Positions 17,136 to 26,246 of a stretch of DNA of 64,000 nucleotides are shown here, in pieces (position 1 is the first letter of the stretch; each line of letters opens with the position of its first letter). Made by a program: the position numbers and the translations under genes. The notes under the pieces are model-generated. The model did not search any database, was not told the origin of the DNA, and saw only the letters and a list, made by a program, of their open reading frames with translations. Source of the DNA: WHSP01 sp040905505 (GTDB lineage Bacteria; Gemmatimonadota; Gemmatimonadetes; Longimicrobiales; Longimicrobiaceae); contig JBBDRL010000038.1 of assembly GCA_040905505.1 (NCBI GenBank), forward strand, positions 62,001-126,000. Direction: 5' to 3'.

Positions 17136-18749
17136 ATGAGTGGAGATCGATCGAAGTTGTCGTTCGACGCGTCTGTCATGACCAGGCGCCAGCTACTCCA
17201 GCGGTTCGGGTTGTTCGGAGGCTCCTCCCTGGTCCTCGGAACTATGAACGCCCTGGACCTGATGGCGACGACTTCCCGGCCGCGGCCAGTCCTGGAAGGG
17301 AATGCCAACGCCAGAGTCATCATCCTCGGAGCGGGGATCTCCGGCCTCGTGGCCGGCTACGAGCTCGGCAAGCTGGGTTACGACTACCAGATCCTCGAGG
17401 CGCGGGATCGCGTCGGCGGCCTCGCCTGGACCGTGAAGCAGGGTTCGGAGCATACCGAGCTAGGCCCAGACGGTGAGCGGCAGGTATGTCAGTTCGACGA
17501 AGGCAACTACATCAACGCGGGGCCGTGGCGAATTCCACACTCGCATACGTCGGTGACGGGCTACTGTAAGGAACTGGGCGTTCGTCTCGAGCAGTTCGTC
17601 GACGACAACACCGTCATGTTCTCGGAGAACCCCGAGCTCGGCCCGCTGGCGAATCAGAAGGTTCGTCTGCGCGAGGTGACCTCCGACATGTGGGGGCACA
17701 CCACCGAACTGCTCGCGAAGGCTGTGAATCAGGGTGCATTGGACCAACAGCTCACGACGGAAGACAAGGAGCGCCTACTGGAATTCCTCGTCCGCGCCGG
17801 CTACCTCGATGGACCCGACCAGCTCTACAGTGCCAATGAGGAGGCTCGTGGCTCCGCAGACGTCTACGATCTCAACACGCTCCTCTCCACGCCTTTCGTC
17901 AGCCAGGTTCGATCGGTCAACGCCGGCACCGGCGGACCCGCCCCCGTCTTCCAGCCGACTGGCGGAATGATGCAGATTCCGCTCGCCTTCGAGCGTGCGA
18001 TTGGCGACCGGATCACGCGCGGCGCTGCCGTCGAAACCGTCCGGCAGAGCGACAATGGCGTGAGCGTCGTCTACCGCAACACGCGAACGGGAGAGCGGCA
18101 GGAGGTCACGGGCGACTACGTCATCTGTTGTCTGCCGATGAGCATCCTCAAGCTTCTCGACGTCAATTTCTCGCCCGAGATGGCCGCGGCCGTCGAGGAG
18201 ACGGGGCATGCGTCGCAGGCGAAGATGGGCGTCCAGGCGAAGCGGCGATTCTGGGAGGAGGATGATGGGATCTACGGCGGCCATCTCTTCTACATGCCCT
18301 ATCAGGAAGGCGGCCCCGGCGGCGGACGCGGGCGCAATCCGATTCCGAGCTTCTCCTACCCGTCCAACGACTTTCACTCGGCCAGCGGCGTCCTGCTGGG
18401 CTTCTACGGGAATTCGCAGACACCCTCCATCCTGGATGGGCGTCCCCTCGTGGAGGTGCCGATCGCTCACCGGATCGAGCACGTGGTCACCGCGACCAGC
18501 AAGATTCACCCGCAGATGCGCGAGGAGTTCGACAACGCCTACGCCGTCTGGTGGGACCGGGTCGAATACAGCCGCGGTGCCTGGGCGAGCTCCGGAGCCA
18601 CGCGAGATCGTCTGGCGGTCCCGGATGGCCGTATCTTCATCGGTTCCGCTGCGCTGAGCGACCACCCGGCGTGGATCGACGGCGCTATCCATGCCGCCTG
18701 GCAGAGCATCGAGGCGCTGCACGAACGGGCGGTCCAGACTACGGCATAG
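17136..18749 (+). CDS. Exported flavin-dependent amine oxidase
   Basis: A 537-aa FAD enzyme of the flavin monoamine oxidase family. The N-terminus MTRRQLLQRFGLFGGSSLVLG looks like a Tat signal but has RR followed by QLL, so it is a degenerate twin-arginine motif. The dinucleotide-binding motif VIILGAGISGLVAGYELGKLG is followed by LEARDRVGG, both diagnostic. The C-terminal FAD-contact region (RIFIGSAALSDHPAWIDGAIHAAWQSIEAL) replaces the usual GEH..G.. segment. AGGAGG lies 6 nt before the ATG. It oxidises an amine or related substrate in the periplasm (inference). The neighbouring propeller protein may be its partner. Confidence 0.87.
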   Translation: MSGDRSKLSFDASVMTRRQLLQRFGLFGGSSLVLGTMNALDLMATTSRPRPVLEGNANARVIILGAGISGLVAGYELGKLGYDYQILEARDRVGGLAWTVKQGSEHTELGPDGERQVCQFDEGNYINAGPWRIPHSHTSVTGYCKELGVRLEQFVDDNTVMFSENPELGPLANQKVRLREVTSDMWGHTTELLAKAVNQGALDQQLTTEDKERLLEFLVRAGYLDGPDQLYSANEEARGSADVYDLNTLLSTPFVSQVRSVNAGTGGPAPVFQPTGGMMQIPLAFERAIGDRITRGAAVETVRQSDNGVSVVYRNTRTGERQEVTGDYVICCLPMSILKLLDVNFSPEMAAAVEETGHASQAKMGVQAKRRFWEEDDGIYGGHLFYMPYQEGGPGGGRGRNPIPSFSYPSNDFHSASGVLLGFYGNSQTPSILDGRPLVEVPIAHRIEHVVTATSKIHPQMREEFDNAYAVWWDRVEYSRGAWASSGATRDRLAVPDGRIFIGSAALSDHPAWIDGAIHAAWQSIEALHERAVQTTA

Positions 18750-18769
18750 CGTCAGCGGTGCGGCTGGAC

Positions 18770-18804
18770 AGGAGGGCGTCTCTCATCGGAGACGCCCTCC
18801 TTTC
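18770..18804 (+). terminator. Rho-independent terminator after the amine oxidase gene
   Basis: A perfect 13-bp stem, AGGAGGGCGTCTC (18770-18782) with GAGACGCCCTCCT (18789-18801), with a 6-nt loop and then TTTC. Confidence 0.9.
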
Positions 18805-19221
18805 TGATGGCACGACCTCGAGCAGCGCCGCAATCCGCGCGGCGCGTTCCGGTGGGCCGTCACGCGGCGCTGGGGCGGCACACGCCTCACTTGCCCATCG
18901 TAGCGTATGCCGTCATCACATCGATGATGATCCTCGATGGCCCGTGCCCCGTGCCTCATGCGGCTGCGGCCGGCTCGCGAGGGACGCGGCGACGAGCAGG
19001 GGCCAGCGGTCGGAGGGAAGGCCTCTGCCTGGCAGAGGATTCGGTCGGGAGGTCCGCCGGGCAAGTACCTCAGAGCATAGCGAATCTGCTGCCGCCGTCA
19101 CCGTCTATACGGTCTCCGGAGGCTCCGCAGTATTGTGCAGGTATAGTTCGCCCGACGCTCGCGCATGCTGCTAAGGGCGGCGATCCTGACTGTCAGCCGC
19201 GCCCAGCAACGGTTTCGTCCC
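18805..19221. other. Intergenic stretch without a recognisable gene
   Basis: About 417 bp between the amine oxidase terminator and comM. Open frames cross it on both strands, but none has a convincing start, ribosome site or recognisable product. The only structure I see is a 17-nt perfect palindrome, CCTCTGCC-T-GGCAGAGG (19022-19038). I see no tRNA, RNase P, tmRNA or 6S-like features. Confidence 0.6.
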
Positions 19222-20763
19222 ATGCTCTCCCGCGTTCTCTCCGGCGCCGTTCTCGGCATAGACGCCTACCTCGTCCGCGTCGAAGCTGACGTTTCGAGCG
19301 GACTTCCGACGTTCGCCACGGTGGGGCTGCCCCAGGGCGCCGTCAAGGAATCGGAGAAGCGCGTGATCGCGGCCGTGCGCAACAGCGGCTTCGACGTCCC
19401 CCCGCGTCGCATCGTCATCAACCTCGCCCCGGCGGACGTTCGCAAGGAGGGGAGCGCCTTCGACCTCCCGATCGCGATCGGAATTCTAGCGAGCACGGGA
19501 CAGTTGCCGGAGCGCGACTTCGGCGGCTATGTCCTGCTCGGTGAGCTCGGCCTGGACGGCGTGCTGCGGCCTGTACGGGGAGCCCTTTCCATAGCCGTTG
19601 CGGCTCGGGATCACGGACTTCGAGGGCTCATCCTTCCGGCCGAGAACGTGCCGGAGGCCGCGATCGTGAGCGGCGTCGAAGTCCGAGGTGCTCGTAGTCT
19701 CCGTCAGGTCGCCCAGTTCTTCAACGGCGCTGACGAGATCCCGCCTGCGGCTCCCACCCGCCGATCGGACGCTGATCCTCAGCACCCCTCATCGCTCGAT
19801 CTCGCCGACGTCCGGGGGCAGGAGCACGCCAAACGCGCTCTCGAGGTCGCAGCCGCTGGCGCGCACAACATCCTGCTGGTCGGGCCACCGGGTTCGGGAA
19901 AGACGATGCTGGCACGTCGCATCCCGGGAATCCTACCCTCGCTCGCGCCCGAGGAAGCGCTCGAGAGCACGAAGATTCACTCGGTTGCCGGGCTGCTCCC
20001 GGGCAACGTTCCCCTGCTCTCGACGCCCCCTTTCCGCGCCCCGCATCACACGATCTCGGACGCGGGGCTGATTGGCGGAGGCTCGCATCCGCGGCCTGGG
20101 GAGGTCTCGCTCGCTCACAACGGCGTGCTCTTCCTGGATGAGCTGCCAGAGTTCCGTCGCAATGTTCTCGAGGCCATGCGGCAGCCCCTTGAAGACGGTG
20201 AGGTCACGATTGCGCGGGCCGGCTCTACGCTGAGCTATCCGGCCAGGTTCATGCTGATCGGCGCGATGAACCCCTGCCCCTGTGGCTACTTCGGTGACTC
20301 CGGCGGCGGCTGCCGCTGCCCGCCCACGCTCGTGCAGCGCTATATGTCTCGCATATCAGGGCCGCTGCTCGACCGCATCGACATCCATCTCGAGGTCCCC
20401 GCCGTCAGTAGGCAAGCTCTCACGCGAGGACCCCCAGGGGCGGAAGCTTCGGGGCACGTGCGCGCTCGAGTCGTCGCAGCCCGGGAGCGGCAGCGGCAGC
20501 GCTTCACCAGCTGCCGCTCCGTGCATGCGAACGCCCAGATGGGAGCCGCTGAGGTCAGAACGTTCTGCACGGTAGACCGCACTGCACGCGCGCTCCTGCA
20601 GGCGGCCGTCTCACGCCTCGGCCTGTCGGCTCGGGCGTACTACCGTGTGATCAAGCTGGCCAGAACGATCGCCGATCTCGAAGACTCGGAGCAGATCGCT
20701 ACGGCACACGTCGCCGAGGCCGTCCAGTACAGGTCTCTCGACCGCATGCGGCGGAGCTGCTAG
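19222..20763 (+). CDS. comM: YifB/ComM-family Mg-chelatase-like AAA+ ATPase
   Basis: A 513-aa protein. The N-terminal ChlI-like domain (about 1-165) starts with the typical SRVLSGAVLGIDAYLVRVEADVSSGLPTF segment and includes PPRRIVINLAPAD. The AAA+ domain has Walker A GPPGSGKTML, Walker B LFLDELPEF and the MNPCPCGY cysteine motif, and the C-terminal domain has LSARAYYRVIKLARTIADLE. ComM is a hexameric branch-migration helicase that acts in natural transformation (known for Vibrio and others). I chose ATG 19222 because the conserved family start begins there. No other competence genes are present. Confidence 0.95.
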   Translation: MLSRVLSGAVLGIDAYLVRVEADVSSGLPTFATVGLPQGAVKESEKRVIAAVRNSGFDVPPRRIVINLAPADVRKEGSAFDLPIAIGILASTGQLPERDFGGYVLLGELGLDGVLRPVRGALSIAVAARDHGLRGLILPAENVPEAAIVSGVEVRGARSLRQVAQFFNGADEIPPAAPTRRSDADPQHPSSLDLADVRGQEHAKRALEVAAAGAHNILLVGPPGSGKTMLARRIPGILPSLAPEEALESTKIHSVAGLLPGNVPLLSTPPFRAPHHTISDAGLIGGGSHPRPGEVSLAHNGVLFLDELPEFRRNVLEAMRQPLEDGEVTIARAGSTLSYPARFMLIGAMNPCPCGYFGDSGGGCRCPPTLVQRYMSRISGPLLDRIDIHLEVPAVSRQALTRGPPGAEASGHVRARVVAARERQRQRFTSCRSVHANAQMGAAEVRTFCTVDRTARALLQAAVSRLGLSARAYYRVIKLARTIADLEDSEQIATAHVAEAVQYRSLDRMRRSC

Positions 20764-20777
20764 CTTTCCATGCAACG

Positions 20778-20808
20778 AAAAGACGGCTCCGGATTTTCGG
20801 GAGCCGTC
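20778..20808 (-). terminator. Rho-independent terminator for the AraC-like gene
   Basis: Read on the minus strand, GACGGCTCC (20808-20800) pairs with GGAGCCGTC (20790-20782) across a 9-nt loop and is followed by TTTT (20781-20778). It lies between the convergent comM and AraC-like genes. Confidence 0.8.
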
Positions 20809-20841
20809 CTGGACCGAAGGTGCCTGGACCGATGGCGCGGC

Positions 20842-21714
20842 CTAGCCGGTGACCCGCACAGCCTTCCCACTCTCGCCACGGGGTGACGCAGCACGATACC
20901 GGCGCTTCGGCGCCCGCGCTTCGCCCAGTGCCTCCACGAAAGCCGCTGATGCGACCTCGAACGCTCCAAGGTCACGCAACTCCGTCGGATTGTGACCCGT
21001 GAACCGCCGGAGCGCCAACCGAAGACTGCTGTCGGCCGCGTACCCGCACGCCAGCGCAACCGCCGAAACGGGCCGGCCGGGATCGTCCAGGAATTCGGCG
21101 GCGAGCAGCACCCGCATCCAGGCGAGCAGCCGCTTCGGCGGCGGCAGCCCGGCCTTCCGACACCAGCGCGACAGCGTCCGCGGAGTCACATGCAGCGCCT
21201 TGGCAAGGTCCCGCCCCTGACCGCCTTCGGCCACGATCGCCGCCGCCGAGCTGAGAATAGCTCGCGCCGCCGCCGACGTGTACGCTGGCAACTGACGCTC
21301 GATCAGGCCCCGCAACGGCCGACCACGCGCATCCTGGAGCCGTTGGCCCAGCGCCAGCGCGCTCGCCTCCTCTTCCAGATCGATCACCTGTACGACCCCC
21401 CATTGACCCAGCTTGAGCACGTCGCCCAGTCGCCCCGAACGCACCTCGAGCGCAGCTGTCACCGTCAGCGACGGAAAACGATTGAGCAGCGACGCCAGCT
21501 CGATCGTAGGACCCCCATCCTCGTCTTCACTCCCGCTGTAGGGGTCCACCACGATCAGCGACGACGCGGGCGCGCCCTTCACCTCCTCGAGCAGCTCGTC
21601 CCAATCGTCGAGCAGCCGCAGCTCCAGACCCTCTTGCGTCGCAACGCGACGAAGACGTTCGCGCAACAGCGGGTCACGGTGCAACACAAGGAGCGGCCTA
21701 GGTACTCTCTGCAT
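20842..21714 (-). CDS. AraC-like DNA-binding regulator with a receiver-like N-terminal domain
   Basis: A 290-aa protein. Residues 8-120 look like a response-regulator-type alpha/beta domain (PLLVLHRDPLLRERL..., then SLIVVDPYSG with an Asp at the usual phosphorylation strand). Only one acidic residue is visible in the first loop, so it may not be phosphorylated. The C-terminal half has two helix-turn-helix segments (DLAKALHVTPRTLSRWCRKAGLPPPKRLLAWMRVL and VSAVALACGYAADSSLRLALRRFTGHNPTEL), the AraC-family pattern. The start at 21714 is preceded by AGGA. It is divergent from a small lipoprotein gene, with a perfect palindrome in the shared region. Confidence 0.82.
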   Translation of the reverse strand: MQRVPRPLLVLHRDPLLRERLRRVATQEGLELRLLDDWDELLEEVKGAPASSLIVVDPYSGSEDEDGGPTIELASLLNRFPSLTVTAALEVRSGRLGDVLKLGQWGVVQVIDLEEEASALALGQRLQDARGRPLRGLIERQLPAYTSAAARAILSSAAAIVAEGGQGRDLAKALHVTPRTLSRWCRKAGLPPPKRLLAWMRVLLAAEFLDDPGRPVSAVALACGYAADSSLRLALRRFTGHNPTELRDLGAFEVASAAFVEALGEARAPKRRYRAASPRGESGKAVRVTG

Positions 21715-21731
21715 GGTTTGTCCTAAAGTAT

Positions 21732-21744
21732 TGGGTTCAACCCA
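21732..21744. promoter_or_regulatory. Candidate operator palindrome in the divergent region
   Basis: TGGGTT-C-AACCCA is a perfect 13-nt inverted repeat located 18-30 bp upstream of the AraC-like gene start, a plausible site for autoregulation. There is no second copy nearby, so this is only a candidate. Confidence 0.35.
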
Positions 21745-21842
21745 TGTATTTCGTGGCAGTCCCGGTCGAGACTTGCCATCGTTGAGTTGTACGGCCGATG
21801 GAGAGTCGGCCTTCACCGTCCCCCTCATCTGGAGTCGTGACA

Positions 21843-21974
21843 ATGAAGCTGCTTCGCATCGGCCTTTTCGCAGTCGTTCTCGCGGTCGGGTTCGCCGGCT
21901 GTGACGCTACGCAGATCACTGATGTCGCCCCGTCGGAATGTCGGCCGGTGCCCACGATGGGCTCGGACTGCTAA
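21843..21974 (+). CDS. Small lipoprotein (43 aa)
   Basis: ATG at 21843 and TAA at 21972-21974 give 43 residues. The protein has a basic start (MKLLR), a hydrophobic core (IGLFAVVLAVG) and a lipobox (VGFAGC) with Cys at residue 20, leaving a 24-residue mature lipopeptide with two further cysteines (SECRPV and GSDC). GGAG lies about 9 nt upstream. It is divergent from the AraC-like gene, and its stop overlaps the stop of the TPR gene by 4 bp. Entericidin-like lipopeptides have similar size, but I see no sequence match. Function unknown. Confidence 0.6.
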   Translation: MKLLRIGLFAVVLAVGFAGCDATQITDVAPSECRPVPTMGSDC

Positions 21975-23260
21975 CCTACGGTAATCGACTGGGCGGCCGG
22001 GTGATCGTAGCGACTCTGCCGCCCGAGGGCCTGTTCGAGCTCGCCGACGAATTCGATGACGGACTCGGAGGGGACCGGAGGTTCTGCAGCCATCTGCTCG
22101 GCCGCTGCCGCATGGCTGGTGATGGCATCCATCAAGCTCAGGGCCGCCAGTTCCAGAAGTGATTCACCGCGGTCGGCCGACAGTTTGAGTGCCTCGGAGG
22201 CCGTACGTTCAGCCCGCACGAAATCGCTGACGGCATCGGCGCCATGGGCCATCGCCAGCAATGCGCTGGCGGTGGCTCGTGCCGTTGAGGGCTCCCGCAA
22301 AAGGCGTTCGGATTCCGCCCAGGCTGACGCGTAGGTCTCGTGATCGCCGGCTGAGCCGGCGGCCTGGACGATGGCGGCTTCACGAAGCAGGCGGTCAGCA
22401 GACCTGCCGAAGTCAGCCGGGACGCCCTTGAAGATCGTGAGGGCCTGCTTCGGATACCCTGAATTGAGCAGGAACGCTCCGTAATCGAAGGCGAGCGCCG
22501 GCAGTCGCTGATGACCCGCACCGTACGCATCGACGGCGCACTTGGCGTATCGGGTCGCGTCCATGGATCGCTCGCTCTGAATCGAGAGGACCATCAGCTC
22601 GTGGTATGCAGCGGCCGCCAGGGGACGAATCGAAAAGCGCTTGGCTGCTCGAAGTCCCCGAGTGAGGCTCCTACGCGCCTGTGGGAAGCTGCCGCGTAGC
22701 ACCAGAACCTTGCCCAGGCCGATATAGGACCGGGCGAATTCGTGCCAGTCGGCCGCACGCCGCGCACGCGAGATTGCCTGACGGTACCAGGTCTCGGCGC
22801 GTCCGTAATCCGCTCGCGTCCGGGCGAGCTTTGCGACCTCGTGTGCAAGCTCGGCATTCTCCGGGAGAACCATACCCGCCGCCTGCATGAACTCGATTGC
22901 GGTCCCGAGTTCACCTCGGGCGCTCGCCCATTCGCCGATGTCGCGGCATGCCCGCGCCACCGTCGCCGCCCGTGGCCGCCGCTGAAGCACCGTGGCCGCT
23001 CGTTCCAGCGGCGCCCGCACCTCAGCCGGCAGCCCGGCATCTGCCAGGCGCTCGGCGCGCCGCTCATGAGCGGTTGCCTCGAAGAGCCGCCCCCGGTCCT
23101 TCGGCGGTGTCGCCGCCCAGAGGCGAACGGCCCGAACGCTCTTCCACAGGAGCAGCCCGAGCTCACCCGAGAACTCCGTCAGCACCACCTCGGAATCGAT
23201 GGCCTCCGCGCCATGCATGATGGGGGGTGGGAGGCGTTGCGGCTGTCGGCGTTTGCTCAT
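21971..23260 (-). CDS. TPR-repeat protein of unknown function
   Basis: A 429-aa all-helical protein. Helix pairs with TPR spacing can be seen from about residue 100 onward (ARACRDIGEWASARGELGTAIEFMQAAG; RADYGRAETWYRQAISRARRA; EFARSYIGLGKVLVLRGSFPQARRSLTRGL; AYHELMVLSIQSERSMDATRYAKCAV; LLNSGYPKQALTIF). The region before them is Arg-rich with a central WKSVRAVRLWAATPP segment. There is no signal peptide or catalytic motif, so it is probably cytoplasmic and scaffold-like (inference). I use ATG 23260, with AGGA 10 nt upstream. The 289 bp upstream (23261-23549) contain an A/T-rich patch but no gene. Confidence 0.8.
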   Translation of the reverse strand: MSKRRQPQRLPPPIMHGAEAIDSEVVLTEFSGELGLLLWKSVRAVRLWAATPPKDRGRLFEATAHERRAERLADAGLPAEVRAPLERAATVLQRRPRAATVARACRDIGEWASARGELGTAIEFMQAAGMVLPENAELAHEVAKLARTRADYGRAETWYRQAISRARRAADWHEFARSYIGLGKVLVLRGSFPQARRSLTRGLRAAKRFSIRPLAAAAYHELMVLSIQSERSMDATRYAKCAVDAYGAGHQRLPALAFDYGAFLLNSGYPKQALTIFKGVPADFGRSADRLLREAAIVQAAGSAGDHETYASAWAESERLLREPSTARATASALLAMAHGADAVSDFVRAERTASEALKLSADRGESLLELAALSLMDAITSHAAAAEQMAAEPPVPSESVIEFVGELEQALGRQSRYDHPAAQSITVG

Positions 23261-23549
23261 CGGCTTTCGTCCTGGTTCGCGATTGACTCGACCCCGGCCG
23301 CAACGGCGAATCCCCCCACCGCTGCCCGTGCCGGTTGCTTCTGCCGCGTGCGCTCCTGCCCGCCGGCGTCGTCCGCCCTCGACTCCCGGCGCGCCAGCCG
23401 AACGCCACGTGCGGCACAAGAATAATCACAATTCGTCCTTTTTTCTACGCTCTCGTTCGTTTGCGCCGAGATTTGTCGGCCAGGTCACGCGCCAATGGAC
23501 GTTCGCCGCCGCGTGGATGCCGACCCCGCGCCATGCCGGTCGGCTATCG

Positions 23550-25604
23550 TTATACGAGCGCTTCACGGCCCTCCAGAACGTCGTCGAGGATCTCCAGTAG
23601 CCGCTTCACTTCGATCGGCTTGGTGAGATAGTCATGGGCGCCGGTGGCCTTGAGCCGTTCGGCCTGTGCCGTTGATGCATCGGCACTGACGACCAGGACG
23701 GGAATATCTCGCGATGCGGGTTCGGCACGTAGCCTGAGCAGCACCTCCTCCCCGGGAAGGTCGGGGAGGTTGAGGTCCAGCAGGATGAGGCTCGGGCGAT
23801 GTTGGGCGGCCAGCTCGATGCCGAGGCTCCCCTGCATGGCTGTGAGCAGATCGACATGCGGACGGCGACGCAGGATGCGGTCGACGAGCTTCACGTTCGA
23901 GAGATTGTCCTCGATGTAGAGGATGGACTGCCGCGCTCGCGGGGGAGAAGGCTCTCGTCGGGCGACCGCCGGGGCCGATTCGGGTTCGAACTCGGAGATC
24001 TGGGATCTATCCGCCTCGAGTTCGATCCAGAAGATGCTACCGCCGTCGGAGGGGCAGTCGAGACCGATCCGGCCGCCCATCATCTCGACGAATGCCTTGG
24101 AAAGGGCGAGCCCCAGTCCGGTCCCCTCGATCGTCGACTGGTCCGCTCCGAGGCGCTCGAACGGCTTGAATAGGCGTGACTGACGCTCGGCCGAGACGCC
24201 GGGCCCCGTATCGCGGACGCTGATTCGGATGCGGCTTCCCTTTGCTTCGGTGTATATCGAGACCCGTCCGTCAGCCCGGTTGTACTTGATGGCGTTCGAG
24301 AGCAGGTTCAGCAGAGCCTGCACGAGGCGCTGCCGGTCGGCCCGCACGAAGACGTTCGAAGCCCCGGGCTTGGCAGGCAGCGTGATGTCCCGCGCGGCCG
24401 CCAGCGGCGCGACCAGTGCCAAGCACTGCTCCAGCACGTCGCCGAGATCCACCGGCTCCGGCGAGATCGCCAGCCGCCCCGCCTCGATTCGCGCGATGTC
24501 CAGAACCTCGTTGATCAGCAGCAGGAGGTGGCGCCCACCCTTCAGGATCTGATCCACACTCTCCCGCTGCTCGCTCGTGAGCTGGTCCATCTCGAGGATC
24601 TGCGCGAAGCCCAGGATGGCGTTCATCGGCGTGCGCAGCTCGTGACTCATCCTGGCGATGAACTCCGTCTTCGCCTGGTCCGCCGCCTCGGCCTCGGCTC
24701 TCGCACGCTCGACCGCCTGCGCGGCCTCGTGCCGCTCTACCACCCGGCCAAGCTGCACCCCCACCGTTTCAAGCGTCTCGATCAGCTCACGATCGGGTTC
24801 GATCAGTGTACGTGAGAAGAACTCGATCACCGCCACCACTTCGGCCCCGACCCGCACCGGAAACGCGATGGCCGACCGCAGTCCTACCTCGCGCGCCGCC
24901 TCTGCTCGTGGAGATCGGGAGTCGCGCGATACGTCCGGGATCCACGCCGGCGCCCCCGTCGCCAGGACGCGGCCCGGCAGCCCCACGCCGGCACTGAAGC
25001 GCTCGGACTCCGTCAGCGTCCGGAACCGCTCCAGGACCTCTGCCGGCGCGTGATGGCACCATGACTCATGGAGCCGGAGTGTTCCCTCCTCCTCCACCGA
25101 TCGTAAGAATACGCTACCCAGCTCCCAGTCCGTGTACCCGCAGATCCGGCGTACTAGCTCGTTGAACGCCCCACGCGGCTCGCTCGTCTCGTTCGCCACG
25201 ACCGCCGCCTCCTGAACCAGTCGCGACAGCTCGGAGCTCCGCCGGTAGCGCTCGCCACGCCCCTTGCGCTGTGTGATATCTCGGAACGAGATCGCTATGC
25301 CGCCATGGACCCGATACGCTCGCACGGCGTACCACCTGCGTGCGCGGGCGTCGTGCTCCTCGAACTCGACCACCTCGTCCGTACCCATCGCCGGCCGCAA
25401 CCTTCGCTCGAGCTCCGGCCACCCCGACGGATACACCTCCCCGAGGCCGAGACCCGCGAGCGCAGGCGCCGGCATGCCGATAACCTCGGCCGCCCCTCGA
25501 TTCGCATACGTGATCCGCCACGCGCCGTCGAGCGCGATCAGCGGGTCCGGGAGCTTTTCCAGCAACTCGGTGTGGAAGTTGACCACGAGCAATCCAGCGT
25601 CCAA
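23550..25604 (-). CDS. Hybrid sensor histidine kinase (PAS-GAF-HisKA-HATPase-REC)
   Basis: A 684-aa soluble hybrid kinase. Its domains in order are PAS (about 12-112, ending ISFRDITQRK), GAF (about 125-290), HisKA with MSHELRTPMN (His321), HATPase with N-box LLNLLSNAIKYN, G1 DTGPGVS and G2 GTGLGLALSKAFVEMMGG, then a C-terminal receiver from about 565 (ILYIEDNLSNVKLV, phospho-Asp in LILLDLNLPDLPG, Lys in YLTKPIEV). No transmembrane segment is seen, so it senses a cytoplasmic signal. The annotated start is a TTG; a GTG six codons in is an alternative. It is divergent from lspA. Confidence 0.93.
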   Translation of the reverse strand: MDAGLLVVNFHTELLEKLPDPLIALDGAWRITYANRGAAEVIGMPAPALAGLGLGEVYPSGWPELERRLRPAMGTDEVVEFEEHDARARRWYAVRAYRVHGGIAISFRDITQRKGRGERYRRSSELSRLVQEAAVVANETSEPRGAFNELVRRICGYTDWELGSVFLRSVEEEGTLRLHESWCHHAPAEVLERFRTLTESERFSAGVGLPGRVLATGAPAWIPDVSRDSRSPRAEAAREVGLRSAIAFPVRVGAEVVAVIEFFSRTLIEPDRELIETLETVGVQLGRVVERHEAAQAVERARAEAEAADQAKTEFIARMSHELRTPMNAILGFAQILEMDQLTSEQRESVDQILKGGRHLLLLINEVLDIARIEAGRLAISPEPVDLGDVLEQCLALVAPLAAARDITLPAKPGASNVFVRADRQRLVQALLNLLSNAIKYNRADGRVSIYTEAKGSRIRISVRDTGPGVSAERQSRLFKPFERLGADQSTIEGTGLGLALSKAFVEMMGGRIGLDCPSDGGSIFWIELEADRSQISEFEPESAPAVARREPSPPRARQSILYIEDNLSNVKLVDRILRRRPHVDLLTAMQGSLGIELAAQHRPSLILLDLNLPDLPGEEVLLRLRAEPASRDIPVLVVSADASTAQAERLKATGAHDYLTKPIEVKRLLEILDDVLEGREALV

Positions 25605-25655
25605 GATGGCCTGTTACGTTCCTGTTCTAATAGCATCGGATCGCAGTCAATATAT

Positions 25656-26246
25656 ATGAGGACGACATTTGCGCCAAATGTCTCCCGCTTCCGGAGATCC
25701 GCCCAGCGACGGCGGCGGACGGACCGGGAGCCGAACGCGGGGGTGCGGCCGGTGGTCTGGACCGCCGTGGCGGTCGCAGTCCTGGATTGGGGAACGAAGG
25801 CGATGATTGCGGCGCGGATCCCGATCGGGGAGATGGAGGTGGTATGGGGCGGCCGGCTGGCCTTCTGGCATGTACGGAACCCCGCGTTGGTGCTCGGGTT
25901 GTTCGGGGACCTGCCACTACGCTGGCGCCAGGCGATGGCGGCGCTACTCGGAATCGTTGCGGTGGTGCTGTTATTGGAGATCCTCTCGCGGGCGCACCGG
26001 CTACTTCCTCGGCGGCGCCCTTGGGCGTGGTTGTTCATCGGTCTGGTGTTCGGTGGAATGGCGGGGAACTTGGGGGAGCGTGTGCTTCACTGGGGCGTCA
26101 CGGACTTCATCTCGATCGGATGGAGGGGGATGTGGATGCCTCCCGGAAACGTGGCGGATCTGGCCATACTTTCGTCCGTTCCGGTCGCGGGGCTGATCAT
26201 CGTATTCGAGCTGGAGGCGCGGCGGCGGCGCAGGGCGCTTTCATGA
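25656..26246 (+). CDS. lspA: Signal peptidase II (LspA) family protein, divergent
   Basis: A 196-aa four-helix membrane protein. It matches prolipoprotein signal peptidase II in its first helix (VAVAVLDWGTKAMIA), the N-P-A segment (NPALVLGLFG), the third helix (WLFIGLVFGGMAGNLGERVLHWGVTDFI) and the C-terminal NVADLAIL. The two catalytic Asp candidates (VTDF and NVAD) are both present. GNLGER replaces the more usual GNLIDR, and IGWRGMWMPPG is a short insertion between the Asp residues. The ATG at 25656 lacks a clear ribosome site, and a GTG near 25742 is an alternative. Its stop overlaps the next gene (ATGA). Confidence 0.8.
   Translation: MRTTFAPNVSRFRRSAQRRRRTDREPNAGVRPVVWTAVAVAVLDWGTKAMIAARIPIGEMEVVWGGRLAFWHVRNPALVLGLFGDLPLRWRQAMAALLGIVAVVLLLEILSRAHRLLPRRRPWAWLFIGLVFGGMAGNLGERVLHWGVTDFISIGWRGMWMPPGNVADLAILSSVPVAGLIIVFELEARRRRRALS

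Noticed and set aside
18805..19221. Structured RNA (RNase P, tmRNA, 6S) in the gene-free stretch
   Set aside because: I could not find the conserved signature segments of any of these RNAs.
25618..25660. TTGACT box as promoter of the hybrid kinase
   Set aside because: On the minus strand a TTGACT is visible, but no acceptable -10 hexamer follows at 16-18 bp.
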